Below, in pieces: positions 19,364-28,436 of a stretch of DNA of 64,000 bases (position 1 is its first letter; each line of letters begins with the position of its first letter). A model generated the notes under the pieces. It was not told the origin of the DNA and did not search any database. It saw only the letters and a list, made by a program, of their open reading frames with translations. The position numbers and the translations under genes are program-made. Source of the stretch: Bacillota bacterium (GTDB taxonomy: Bacteria > Bacillota > Clostridia > Clostridiales > Clostridiaceae). The stretch spans positions 44,926 to 108,925 of the forward strand of contig JAEXLD010000112.1 in assembly GCA_023445445.1 (NCBI GenBank), written 5' to 3'.

Positions 19364-19828
19364 ATGTATCTTATTAGTAGTTGCTTATGTGGCGTTAATT
19401 GCAAATATAGTGGTAGTAATAATTTAGATGAAAGTTGTTTAAAGCTTTTACAAGAGGGGAAAGCTATTTTAGTTTGTCCAGAGCAATTAGGCGGACTTTC
19501 AACACCTAGAACACCTGCTGAGATAAGTGGTACAGCAAAGGGAGTAGTTTATGAAAATGATAAGGTTATTACTAAGGATAATATAGATGTAACTGAAGCC
19601 TTTATTAAGGGTGCAATGGAAACTTTACATATAGCAAAGTTAAGTAATATTAAAGCTGCAATATTAAAGGAAGGTAGCCCATCCTGTGGAGTGAACTATA
19701 TTTATGATGGTTCTTTCACTGGTAAAAAGGTAAATGGAAAAGGGGTAACTACTACCCTTTTAGAGGAAAACGGAATAGAAGTTATAAGTGAACTGGACTT
19801 TGGAGGTAAGAAAAATGGGGATTTTTAA
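19364..19828 (+). CDS. DUF523 family protein
   Basis: This protein of about 154 residues matches DUF523, a cysteine-bearing family of unknown function related in part to YbbK. It has ISSCLCGVNCKYSG at the start, CPEQLGGLSTPRTPAEI near residue 42, and KEGSPSCGVNYIYDG near residue 105. The conserved cysteines suggest metal or Fe-S binding, which is inference. The ATG at 19364 follows AAGAGGTG, and an extended -10 box lies about 25 bases upstream. The next gene starts inside its 3' end. Confidence 0.85.
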   Translation: MYLISSCLCGVNCKYSGSNNLDESCLKLLQEGKAILVCPEQLGGLSTPRTPAEISGTAKGVVYENDKVITKDNIDVTEAFIKGAMETLHIAKLSNIKAAILKEGSPSCGVNYIYDGSFTGKKVNGKGVTTTLLEENGIEVISELDFGGKKNGDF

Positions 19829-20843
19829 TTTTTTAAGAAAAGTAAAGCAAAATGGAAAGTATGATGATGTAAGAGACAATGATAATATAGTAGAGGACAA
19901 TAATGAAAATAATCATGAAGATAATTGTGAAGAGGTTAAGTTAGATTTAAGTGATTTAGATAAAGAAATAGAAGATAAATTTGAAGAAAAAGAGATAGAA
20001 GAAGTTAAGCTAACTCAAGAAGAAATTGATGAGATTATATCAACTGAAATACTAAGAATAATAGATTTATATGACAATTTTGATGATGTAAAAACTTCAG
20101 CTTATGATTCAGCTATGAGAATTGGAAAAGAGAATATTAAAGAAATTCCAAAATTTCTAAATGGTAAAATGCATAGACCAACTAGATATATAAATAAGTA
20201 TATTGATGATCAAGAATGGTCAGTGGCAGTGGAAAATTCAATATTAATGATAATATATAGCTTTAATAAGGATGCAGTTGCTGTTTTAGAAAGACTATCT
20301 CAAAAAAATACTAAGTTAAATCTAAAAACTACCAATTTATTATGTAAGCTAGCAAGTGAAGGGGTTGAAACTGATGAGATAGTAAGTTGGATAATGAATA
20401 ACTTAATGGCTTTTAATGATGAAAATAAAATTACTATCTTAGGCTTTATGTCTCAAATAAAATGTAATAATCAAGTTATTGGATTAATTCAGCATTTCTA
20501 TAAGAGTTTTGTTAAAAGTGGAGAAATAGAGTATGCATATAGAACATTAAATCATTTAATTAATGCAGCAGAAAAATTTACTCAAGGACATTTAAAATTT
20601 TTAAAGGCTATTGCAATGAATAAATCTACAATCAACTTAGAAGAAATAATGATGTTAGAGGAAAATGATCCAAAGGTTATAACTCTAAACAAAATAGATG
20701 ATAAATTAAGTATAGAGGCAGCAATAACATATTTTGCATTAGACAGCAATGACGATGATATAAATAGTAAATTATATTATTTAAGTGAATATTCATTAGA
20801 CAAAAACTTAAGGGAAAATATTAAAGTACTTCTAAAAGGATAG
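19815..20843 (+). CDS. Uncharacterised helical protein with acidic N-terminal region
   Basis: I do not recognise the family. The 342-residue protein opens with MGIFNFLRKVKQNG, followed by a highly acidic, low-complexity stretch (about residues 17-75) and then an all-helical body that could form HEAT-like repeats. There is no signal peptide or membrane span. ATG 19815 follows GGAGGTAAG and overlaps the DUF523 stop by 14 bases, which suggests translational coupling. The gene lies upstream of a cell-wall peptidase. Confidence 0.7.
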   Translation: MGIFNFLRKVKQNGKYDDVRDNDNIVEDNNENNHEDNCEEVKLDLSDLDKEIEDKFEEKEIEEVKLTQEEIDEIISTEILRIIDLYDNFDDVKTSAYDSAMRIGKENIKEIPKFLNGKMHRPTRYINKYIDDQEWSVAVENSILMIIYSFNKDAVAVLERLSQKNTKLNLKTTNLLCKLASEGVETDEIVSWIMNNLMAFNDENKITILGFMSQIKCNNQVIGLIQHFYKSFVKSGEIEYAYRTLNHLINAAEKFTQGHLKFLKAIAMNKSTINLEEIMMLEENDPKVITLNKIDDKLSIEAAITYFALDSNDDDINSKLYYLSEYSLDKNLRENIKVLLKG

Positions 20844-20886
20844 ACAAAAGAAGATTAATTAGAAGTATACTACTGGAGGTTTAAAT

Positions 20887-22011
20887 TTGAAACAAAAAGC
20901 GGGAAAAATTAGGAAAAGGTCAAGGTTTAATTTTATTAGAATAGTTATATTTTTAGTTGTTTTATGGGCTTTTATATATATACCAATAAAGATACAATAT
21001 TTTTCATTAATAAGAAGAGAAGTAAAAGCTAGTGAAATATTTAATGAAAATTTAGAGTATATAAATGATTTTAAGAATTTAAAAATTAGTTATTCAAACT
21101 TATATGGCGATGATGATAGTTTAAGTGAAATTAATTCCTTAATTAATAATATTGAAAGTAAACTTTCAAATAAATTTGATAAAGAGGCAGAAAAACAAAT
21201 ATTAGAATTAAAATCTAAGATTAATAATTTAAGTGCTATAAATGAAAGAGAATTAGAAGAATACTTTAATAATATTAATGATACAGATTTTAATAATTTT
21301 ATTGATATTGAAAAAGAAGAAGTAAATAAATACATTAAGGATTTTAGTGATTTATTTCAAGATAAAAAGTATAATTTAGCCAAAGAAAAACTAGATGAAT
21401 TAAGTCAATATATTAATGAAACAAAGAAAACTGCTAATGCTAGAAGAATAAATAAAACTTATGAAGAAAAATCTAATGAAAATGCTAGTTTAAGAGAACT
21501 TAAATATATAAATGGAGTATTGCTTGTTAACAAAGAATATGGATTGCCAGACACATATCTTCCAGGAGAAAGTAGTGAGGCTAGAGCTGCTTTTGAAGAA
21601 ATGAAGAGTGATGCTCAAAAAGAAGGTATATACCTAAATGCCTTTTCAACTTACAGAAGTTATTGGAGTCAAAATAGACTTTATAATAATTATGTTGCAA
21701 ACTATGGACAAGACCCTACAAATACATTTTCTGCAAAACCTGGATTTAGTGAACATCAAACTGGACTGGCTTTTGATATAGGTGGAGTAGATAGATCACT
21801 TTGGGCAGAGGAAGATTTTAAATATACTGAAGAAGCAGAATGGCTTAAGAATAATTGTACAAAATATGGTTTTATTTTAAGATACCCTGAAGGCAAGGAA
21901 TGGATTACTGGATATATGCATGAATCTTGGCATTTTAGATATATTGGTGTTGAACATAGTAAAAACTTTGAAAATAATAATTTAACATTAGAAGAGTATT
22001 TGGGATTATAG
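20887..22011 (+). CDS. D-alanyl-D-alanine carboxypeptidase, VanY/M15B family, membrane-anchored
   Basis: The TTG start at 20887 follows CTGGAGG. The 374-residue protein has a basic N terminus, one membrane anchor at about residues 17-34, a charged helical stalk to about 200 and a C-terminal M15B peptidase domain. The zinc site is visible in FSEHQTGLAFDIGG (about 286-299) and ESWHFRYIG near the end, giving the expected His, Asp and His ligands. Such enzymes trim the terminal D-Ala of peptidoglycan stem peptides outside the membrane. It converges with the decarboxylase gene. Confidence 0.88.
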   Translation: MKQKAGKIRKRSRFNFIRIVIFLVVLWAFIYIPIKIQYFSLIRREVKASEIFNENLEYINDFKNLKISYSNLYGDDDSLSEINSLINNIESKLSNKFDKEAEKQILELKSKINNLSAINERELEEYFNNINDTDFNNFIDIEKEEVNKYIKDFSDLFQDKKYNLAKEKLDELSQYINETKKTANARRINKTYEEKSNENASLRELKYINGVLLVNKEYGLPDTYLPGESSEARAAFEEMKSDAQKEGIYLNAFSTYRSYWSQNRLYNNYVANYGQDPTNTFSAKPGFSEHQTGLAFDIGGVDRSLWAEEDFKYTEEAEWLKNNCTKYGFILRYPEGKEWITGYMHESWHFRYIGVEHSKNFENNNLTLEEYLGL

Positions 22012-22119
22012 AGAATCTATATAAAATGTAAAATTGATAATGAATAATATAGGAATAAATTTAGTTTTATATTATCAATTATTAATTGTTAATTATTAAT
22101 TAGAATCTGTATATAAATA

Positions 22120-22173
22120 CCCCTGAATGTTAGGAAGAATGTACCTAATATTCAGGGGTATTATTTATTTTTT
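22120..22173. terminator. Terminator hairpin between convergent genes
   Basis: CCCCTGAATGTTAGG (22120-22134) pairs with CCTAATATTCAGGGG (22144-22158) over 15 bases with one G-U, followed on the plus strand by a T-rich tract ending in TTTTTTT. It should end the vanY-like transcript and may also serve the opposing gene. Confidence 0.8.
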
Positions 22174-23628
22174 TACTATTTGTATATTTTCAACAGTTGA
22201 ATCTTCTGTTCCTTGAACATATAGATTAGCTCTTTTTAAATCATGAACATAATCTACAACCTCTTTTGTTATTATTTCTCCAGGGCAAAGAACAGGTATA
22301 CCAGGAGGATATGCTAATAAGAATTCACCAGATATTTCTCCGATGCTTTCATTTAGAGGAATAGAAACTTTTTCATTATAAAAGGCTTCTCTTGGTTCTA
22401 ATATTTTTTTAGGGATGTTAGGAATATCTAAAAAGTCTTGAACAGCCTCTCTTTTACCGTAGTATTCTTCAGATATAGATTTTAAAGCTGATATTAATTT
22501 ATCCATTCCCTCTTTAGTATCCCCAAAGGAACCGACAGCTAAAACATTATAGAAGTCTGATAATTCCATTTGTATATGGTATTTTTCAGCAAGAATCATA
22601 TCTAGTTCAAAGCCTGTTATGCCAAGCTCTCTTGATGAAATTGTAAGCTTAGTAGGATCAAATGAATATGAACCAGGTATTCCAAGTACTTCTTCTCCAA
22701 AGCAATAAAATCCAGGGATTTTGTTTATTTCATTTCTTGTATATTTACATAATTCAATAGCTTTATCAAGTAAGCCTTTTCCTTCTAAAGCAATTTGTCT
22801 TCTAGCACAATCTAAAGAAGCCATTAAAATATATGATGGTGAAGTGGTATGTAGTAAATTTAATATTTGTTGAACTCTCTTAGGACTAACAAATTTACTC
22901 TTAACATGTAATAAAGATCCTTGAGTTAATGAACCAATGATTTTATGAGTACTTTGAGCACAGATATCCGCTCCAGCTTCAAGAGCTGACATTGGTAGTT
23001 TATCTGAAAAAGCTAAGTGAGGTCCATGAGCTTCATCAACTATTAAAGGGATATTATAACTATGAACTATATCTGCAATTTTCTTTATATCTGTAGCAAC
23101 ACCATAGTATGTAGGATTAATTACTAATACTGCTTTTGCATCTGGATTATCTTCTAATGTTTTCTTTACAGTTTCAGGAGTTACACCATGAGCAATTCCT
23201 AGTTTTTTATCTATTTCTGGTTCCATAAATACAGGCGATGCACCACTTAGAATTATTCCAGAAGTAACAGATTTATGTACATTTCTTGGAACAATAATTT
23301 TATCCCCGTCATTTACAACTGATAATATCATAGCTTGTATTGCACCAGATGTTCCATGAATTGAGAAAAATGTAGCATCTGATCCATAGGCATCAGCAGC
23401 TAATTCTTGAGCTTTTTTTATAGGACCAGTAGGATGGTGTAAGCTATCTACTAATTTAAATACAGTAACATCTATTTTAAATGGATTATCTCCAATAAAA
23501 TTTCTAAATTCACTATCAACTCCTACTCCTTTTTTGTGTCCTGGCACATGAAAGGGTAGAGTTTCTCTATCTACATATTCCATTAAAGCGTTAAATAGTG
23601 GAGTTTCATTTTGATTCATATTATACAC
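22165..23628 (-). CDS. Orn/Lys/Arg decarboxylase family (PLP fold type I)
   Basis: This protein of about 487 residues matches the short SpeA/Cad-type group of Firmicutes. It has the PFHVPGHKKG opening motif, the DEAHGPHL aspartate motif and the PLP lysine in STHKIIGSLTQGS (about residue 225). It would decarboxylate arginine, lysine or ornithine in polyamine metabolism; which substrate cannot be told from sequence alone. GTG at 23628 is preferred because GAGGG lies about five bases upstream. ATG at 23646 would include that site, and ATG at 23619 is spaced too far. Confidence 0.88.
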   Translation of the reverse strand: MYNMNQNETPLFNALMEYVDRETLPFHVPGHKKGVGVDSEFRNFIGDNPFKIDVTVFKLVDSLHHPTGPIKKAQELAADAYGSDATFFSIHGTSGAIQAMILSVVNDGDKIIVPRNVHKSVTSGIILSGASPVFMEPEIDKKLGIAHGVTPETVKKTLEDNPDAKAVLVINPTYYGVATDIKKIADIVHSYNIPLIVDEAHGPHLAFSDKLPMSALEAGADICAQSTHKIIGSLTQGSLLHVKSKFVSPKRVQQILNLLHTTSPSYILMASLDCARRQIALEGKGLLDKAIELCKYTRNEINKIPGFYCFGEEVLGIPGSYSFDPTKLTISSRELGITGFELDMILAEKYHIQMELSDFYNVLAVGSFGDTKEGMDKLISALKSISEEYYGKREAVQDFLDIPNIPKKILEPREAFYNEKVSIPLNESIGEISGEFLLAYPPGIPVLCPGEIITKEVVDYVHDLKRANLYVQGTEDSTVENIQIVKK

Positions 23629-23831
23629 AAAAGCACCCTCTTTCATAAGAATAGTATTAATTTAATTTATATAGTTTTATACAAACATAAATATTATATT
23701 TTAATAATTATAACTATGCAATATAAACCTTTGAATTATTTAATAAATTGTAAATTAACAAATTTTGAATAAAAATAATGAAAAATGATAAGAATATCTG
23801 AAGAAAAGTTAAATAATAGGAGGAGTTATTT

Positions 23832-24407
23832 GTGAATAGCCTAAATTTAAATAAAAGAGACGAAAATATACCTAACAATGCAAAAAAATTAAGACGAGAA
23901 GGCAAAGTTCCAGGAATACTATATGGTAAAAAAATAAAAGAATTTATGTTTGAAGTTGGAGAATTAGAATTATCTAGAGAAATATCAAAAAATGGAGAAC
24001 ATGGAATTATAGCTTTTGATTTAAATGGTAAAGATTATCAAGGACTGATAAAAGATGTTCAAAGGGATCCTGTAACACATAAAATAATTCATTTAGATTT
24101 AGAAGAATTAGATGAAAATAAAAAAATAATTTCAACTGTACCTATATACTATGAAGGTGAAGGATATTTAAATAAAAAAGGTATGGTGCTTCAAAAGGAA
24201 AAAGATTCTGTTAAAATTGAGTGTGCTTCAAGTAATTTACCAAAGTATATAAAAATAAATATTAACGATAGTAACAATGGATATGTGTATAGGGCAGGAG
24301 ATTTAGAAGTAGCATCTGAACTATCTATAATTGATGATTTAAATACTGTAATTGCATCAGTTACATATGAGAGAAAAACTGTAAGTGATGATATGGAAGA
24401 AGAATAA
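23832..24407 (+). CDS. rplY: Ribosomal protein bL25/general stress protein Ctc
   Basis: The 191-residue protein has an N-terminal L25 5S rRNA-binding domain (ARREGKVPGILYGK-like segment near residue 20, and the DVQRDPVTHKIIHLDL motif) and a C-terminal TL5/Ctc beta domain, as in the long bacterial form. It binds 5S rRNA in the large subunit. GTG at 23832 follows TAGGAGGAG at good spacing. The gene is divergent from the decarboxylase and ends in a hairpin terminator. Confidence 0.93.
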   Translation: MNSLNLNKRDENIPNNAKKLRREGKVPGILYGKKIKEFMFEVGELELSREISKNGEHGIIAFDLNGKDYQGLIKDVQRDPVTHKIIHLDLEELDENKKIISTVPIYYEGEGYLNKKGMVLQKEKDSVKIECASSNLPKYIKININDSNNGYVYRAGDLEVASELSIIDDLNTVIASVTYERKTVSDDMEEE

Positions 24408-24440
24408 GAATAAGACGAAAAAAGTAGAATAATGTATTAA

Positions 24441-24481
24441 AATGTAAAGATTTGCAACATTTGCACTCTTTGCATTTTTTT
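24441..24481 (+). terminator. Terminator of the L25/Ctc gene
   Basis: AATGTAAAGA (24441-24450) and TCTTTGCATT (24467-24476) form a ten-pair stem with one G-U, ending in seven T. A TATAAT box at 24506-24511 for the next gene follows. Confidence 0.8.
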
Positions 24482-24543
24482 ATTCCATATTTTATATATA
24501 TAGTGTATAATATTAGCTGATTAGTACATTTGGGAGGTATAAT

Positions 24544-26271
24544 ATGTTGTATAAAGAGAAGTATAATGATTGGATATCATCAAATGTTATAGATGATAAT
24601 ATGAAAAATGAATTAAGAAGTATTAAAGATGAAAAAGAAATTGAAGATAGATTTTATAAAGATCTTGATTTTGGTACAGGAGGACTTAGAGGTGTAATTG
24701 GAGCAGGTAGCAATAGAATGAATATCTATACAGTATCAAAAGCAACTCAAGGTTTTGCAAACTATTTAAATGGAAGATTTGAAAATCCTTCAGTGGCTAT
24801 TGCTTATGATTCAAGAAATATGTCAAAGGAATTTTCAAAAGCTGCTGCTTTAACATTATGTGCAAACAATGTTAAGGTTTATTTATATGAAGGCTTAAGA
24901 CCAACTCCTATGCTTTCTTTTGCAGTTAGAGAATTAAACTGTACTGGAGGTATAGTAGTTACGGCTTCTCATAATCCTAAGGAATATAACGGATATAAAG
25001 TTTATGATGAGTTTGGTGGCCAAGTTACTGATGAAAAAGCTAATATTATAATTAATGAGGTTAATAAAGTTAACAACTTTGATATGATAAAGAGTATTTC
25101 TGAAGAAGAAGCCATAGAAAAAAATCTATTAGTGTATATTGGTGAAGATGTAGATAAATTATATGTAGATAGAGTTAAAGGATTAACTATAAGAACAGAA
25201 TTAGTAAAAGAAAAAGCAAGTGATTTAAAAGTAATTTACACTCCTATACATGGTTCAGGTAATATGCCAGTTAGAAGAGTATTAAAGGAACTTGGATATA
25301 CAGGTGTATCAGTTGTTAAGGAACAAGAAATGCCAGATGGAAATTTTCCAACTGCATCATATCCAAATCCAGAGGAGCCTGCTGTATTTAAATTAGCTTT
25401 AGATATGGCAAAGGAAGAAAATCCAGATGTTATTTTTGCAACTGACCCTGATTGTGATAGAATTGGTGTAGTTGTTAAGGATAGTGAAGGTGAATATAGA
25501 GTATTAACAGGAAATCAAACAGGATTGTTATTAACTCAATATATTTTAGATTCTTTAAAAGAAGAAAATAAATTGCCGGAAAATGGAGTGGTTATTAAGA
25601 CTATAGTAACTACAGATGGTGCAAAGAAAATAGCTGAAGCTTATAATATTGAACTAATGGAAGTTTTAACAGGCTTTAAATATATCGGAGAAAAAATACA
25701 AAACTTCGAAGAAAATAAAGATAAAACATATTTATTTGGTTTTGAAGAAAGTTATGGATACTTAGCAGGAGACTTTGTAAGAGATAAGGACGCTGTTATT
25801 GCTTCAATGTTAATAGCAGAAATGACTTTATTCTATAAAGAAGAAGGAAAGAGCCTTTATGATGCTTTAATTGAACTTTATGAAAAGTATGGTTTCTTTA
25901 AAGAAACTTTAGTTTCATTTGAATTAAAGGGTAAAGAAGGTGCTGAAAAAATAGCTAAGTGCATAGATTCCTTAAGAAACGAAGAACTTAAAGAAGTAAA
26001 TGGAATTAAGGTCAATGTTAAGTATGACTACAAACTTAGCACTGAAGAAAATATATTAACTGGAGAAAAGAAGGAAATAAACCTTCCTAAATCAAATGTT
26101 CTTAAATTTGTTTTAGAAAATGGATCATGGTTTGTAGTAAGACCTTCAGGTACTGAACCAAAAATGAAAGCTTATGTAGCAGTTCAAGGAAATGGCTTAA
26201 AGGATGCTGATGATCAGCTTGAAAGCTTTAAATCAGAAGTTATAAAGTTAGTTAATGAAAAGTTAAATTAG
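24544..26271 (+). CDS. Phosphoglucomutase/phosphomannomutase (alpha-D-phosphohexomutase)
   Basis: The 575-residue enzyme interconverts hexose 1- and 6-phosphates and would supply sugar nucleotides for surface polymers. The active-site serine lies in TASHNPKEYNGYK (about residue 142), the metal loop is DPDCDRIGV (about residue 300), the sugar-binding loop is FGFEESYGYL, and the phosphate-binding loop is RPSGTEPKMK near the C terminus. The length fits the PgcA-type group of Firmicutes. GGGAGG precedes the ATG. It is a single-gene unit closed by a strong hairpin. Confidence 0.93.
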   Translation: MLYKEKYNDWISSNVIDDNMKNELRSIKDEKEIEDRFYKDLDFGTGGLRGVIGAGSNRMNIYTVSKATQGFANYLNGRFENPSVAIAYDSRNMSKEFSKAAALTLCANNVKVYLYEGLRPTPMLSFAVRELNCTGGIVVTASHNPKEYNGYKVYDEFGGQVTDEKANIIINEVNKVNNFDMIKSISEEEAIEKNLLVYIGEDVDKLYVDRVKGLTIRTELVKEKASDLKVIYTPIHGSGNMPVRRVLKELGYTGVSVVKEQEMPDGNFPTASYPNPEEPAVFKLALDMAKEENPDVIFATDPDCDRIGVVVKDSEGEYRVLTGNQTGLLLTQYILDSLKEENKLPENGVVIKTIVTTDGAKKIAEAYNIELMEVLTGFKYIGEKIQNFEENKDKTYLFGFEESYGYLAGDFVRDKDAVIASMLIAEMTLFYKEEGKSLYDALIELYEKYGFFKETLVSFELKGKEGAEKIAKCIDSLRNEELKEVNGIKVNVKYDYKLSTEENILTGEKKEINLPKSNVLKFVLENGSWFVVRPSGTEPKMKAYVAVQGNGLKDADDQLESFKSEVIKLVNEKLN

Positions 26272-26281
26272 TGTAAAAATA

Positions 26282-26337
26282 AGATGTTTATTTGTTATTA
26301 CATAAATATATAACAAATAAACATCTACTTTTTTATT
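26282..26337 (+). terminator. Terminator of the phosphohexomutase gene
   Basis: AGATGTTTATTTGTTAT (26282-26298) and ATAACAAATAAACATCT (26310-26326) form a perfect 17-pair stem followed by ACTTTTTTATT. Confidence 0.85.
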
Positions 26338-26347
26338 GAATATTAAT

Positions 26348-26376
26348 TTGACATTTGAAACCTTATAGAATATATA
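26348..26376 (+). promoter_or_regulatory. Sigma-A promoter for the TPR gene
   Basis: TTGACA (26348-26353), 17 bases, then TATATA (26371-26376), about 40 bases before the TTG start. Confidence 0.65.
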
Positions 26377-26415
26377 GTATTATTTATATTAAATCAAATA
26401 AAAGGAGGAATAAGT

Positions 26416-27504
26416 TTGGATTATAATTCAACTTTTAAAGAAAAGTTAGGTAAATTATTATTTTTAGAAATAGATAAGGATGGTTTTAAAAGGAGTGTTG
26501 GAATTCCTGAATATGTATCTTTTTCAAATAAGGAATTATATTTACCTATATCCTCAGATTACATAACTACTAATATTCAAAATGAAATTAAAATAAAGAA
26601 TTTACCAATATTTTATTTTATTGAAGGAATGTTTTTAGCTATAGGAGCAGATGAAAATTTAAAATTTAATGAAGATTATGAGGTTATTTTATCATATATA
26701 AAGGATACAGATAATTGTATAAAAAGTGTTATATCTAATAAGATAAAAGAAGATAAGCTTATTGATGGGTATTTATTATTAAAAGGATATTATAGATATT
26801 CTAAAGATATAGATATTATGAAAAAGCTATTATTAGTTGGTGAAAGTATACGAGAAAAGGATAGTGGATTTAAAGATATATTGCTTACAGATATTGATTA
26901 TTGTGAGAAAAACTTATTAAAAATTCCTGAAGCATTTCTATATAAAGCACTAATATTAAAGGATAGTGGAGATTTTAAGGCTGCTAAGGTAGCGATTAAT
27001 GAATATATTAATATGGGCGGTAAGGTCACAGAAGATATAAAATATTTAATTGACGATATAAATAATATATCAAGTTATGAATTAGCAATTGAGCATTTAA
27101 AAGATGATCCAGCAAAAACAATAAAAATTTTATTAGATTTACTTAAGAATTTTGATAGTAATCCACTGATATATTACTATTTAGGTGTTGCATATAGGAA
27201 ATTAGAAAATTATGAAAAAGCCATATATTATTTAAATGAAAGTATAGCTAGAGAAAGTGGAATTTATGAAGTAGTAGTTGAATTAGGGATAAATTATGCT
27301 TGTATAAATGATTATGAAAATGCTATAAAGTATTTTAAAAAAGCTTTTGAAGTTACTAAAGAAGTTGAGGTATGTACTAATATAGTTATGTGTTATATGA
27401 ATTTAAATAATTATGAAGAAGCAAAACTTCACTTAGATATTGCAAAGAAGTTAAATCCTGAAGATGAAATAGTTAAGGACTTAGAAAAAATATTAAATAA
27501 GTAA
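26416..27504 (+). CDS. Tetratricopeptide repeat protein
   Basis: The 362-residue protein has an N-terminal region of unknown fold (about residues 1-110) and then at least four TPR-like helix pairs. The clearest are PLIYYYLGVAYRKLENYEKAIYYL (shortened here to its YYLGVAYRKLENYEKA core), ELGINYACINDYENAIKYF and NIVMCYMNLNNYEEAKLHL. TPR domains mediate protein contacts; no catalytic motif is seen. The TTG start at 26416 follows AAAGGAGGA at good spacing. It is monocistronic with its own promoter and terminator. Confidence 0.85.
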   Translation: MDYNSTFKEKLGKLLFLEIDKDGFKRSVGIPEYVSFSNKELYLPISSDYITTNIQNEIKIKNLPIFYFIEGMFLAIGADENLKFNEDYEVILSYIKDTDNCIKSVISNKIKEDKLIDGYLLLKGYYRYSKDIDIMKKLLLVGESIREKDSGFKDILLTDIDYCEKNLLKIPEAFLYKALILKDSGDFKAAKVAINEYINMGGKVTEDIKYLIDDINNISSYELAIEHLKDDPAKTIKILLDLLKNFDSNPLIYYYLGVAYRKLENYEKAIYYLNESIARESGIYEVVVELGINYACINDYENAIKYFKKAFEVTKEVEVCTNIVMCYMNLNNYEEAKLHLDIAKKLNPEDEIVKDLEKILNK

Positions 27505-27552
27505 TAATTTAATATTAATTCATAAGATATTTAAAGCTTATAATTTAAATAG

Positions 27553-27590
27553 AGGAGCTGGGAAATCAGCTCCTTTATTAATTTTTTTTA
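27553..27590 (+). terminator. Terminator of the TPR gene
   Basis: AGGAGCTG (27553-27560) and CAGCTCCT (27567-27574) form a tight stem with loop GGAAAT, followed by a T-rich tract. Confidence 0.85.
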
Positions 27591-27704
27591 TTTACTAAGA
27601 GAAGATTTTTATAAAAACATTAATTATTAATAACTTTAGTAAAGTAAATAAATATGATATTATATTTATGGATAATTTTACGTATTAATTATTAAGGAGA
27701 TAAT

Positions 27705-28436
27705 ATGAAAGATAATAACTTTATTGAGATATTAGGATATAAAATATTTAAGAATAGTATTGAAGATGCTATTAATTACATAGAAGATAAAAATAAACTT
27801 CATATAATTTCTGGTAATCCTGAAGTGCTTTATAATGGATTAAATAATAAAATGCTTTTTGAAAACTTTACTTCTAATAATTCATTAATTATTCCTGATG
27901 GAGTGGGAATTCAAATAGCAGCTAAATTTTTAAAAACTCCTGTTAAAGAGAAGATTGCAGGAATAGATTTATTGAAGGAACTAATTAAAAAGTTATCATT
28001 AGAAAATAAAAGTATTTATTTACTTGGAACAACAGATGAAAACTTAAAAGCTTGTGTAGCAAATATTATAATGGAGTTTCCAGAAGTTAATATATCAGGA
28101 TATAGGGATGGATATTTCGATATTAATAATCCTATTGAATTATTAAATGAAATAAAAGAAAAGAAACCCTATGCTATTTTTGTAGCAATGGGATGTCCAA
28201 GGCAAGAAGAATTTATAGTAAGATATATGGAGGAGCTTCCATGCCAAATTTTTATGGGTGTCGGAGGAAGTTTTGATGTTATTGCTGAAAAGGTTACTAG
28301 GGCCCCAAAATGGATGATAAAATTAGGATTAGAATGGTTATATAGGGTGGCAAAGGAACCTTGGAGAATAAAAAGATTAGGGAGTATACCTAAGTTTTTA
28401 TTACTTGTAGTAAGGGGAAAAAATAAAAATGAATAA
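27705..28436 (+). CDS. WecG/TagA/CpsF family glycosyltransferase
   Basis: The 243-residue protein matches the GT26 family, which transfers N-acetylmannosamine-type sugars to an undecaprenyl-linked acceptor in teichoic acid or capsule synthesis. Motifs include the SGNPEVLYNG segment, the catalytic aspartate region IPDGVGIQIAAKFL, AMGCPRQEEFI and GVGGSFDVIAEKVTRAPKWM. The C-terminal part (WLYRVAKEPWRIKRL) fits the membrane-associating tail of the family. AAGGAG precedes the ATG. It overlaps murJ by eight bases. Confidence 0.92.
   Translation: MKDNNFIEILGYKIFKNSIEDAINYIEDKNKLHIISGNPEVLYNGLNNKMLFENFTSNNSLIIPDGVGIQIAAKFLKTPVKEKIAGIDLLKELIKKLSLENKSIYLLGTTDENLKACVANIIMEFPEVNISGYRDGYFDINNPIELLNEIKEKKPYAIFVAMGCPRQEEFIVRYMEELPCQIFMGVGGSFDVIAEKVTRAPKWMIKLGLEWLYRVAKEPWRIKRLGSIPKFLLLVVRGKNKNE

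Noticed and set aside
22030..22110. AT-rich inverted repeats after the VanY-like gene
   Set aside because: They are low-complexity AATTA/TAATT runs near a stronger terminator and cannot be told from composition effects.
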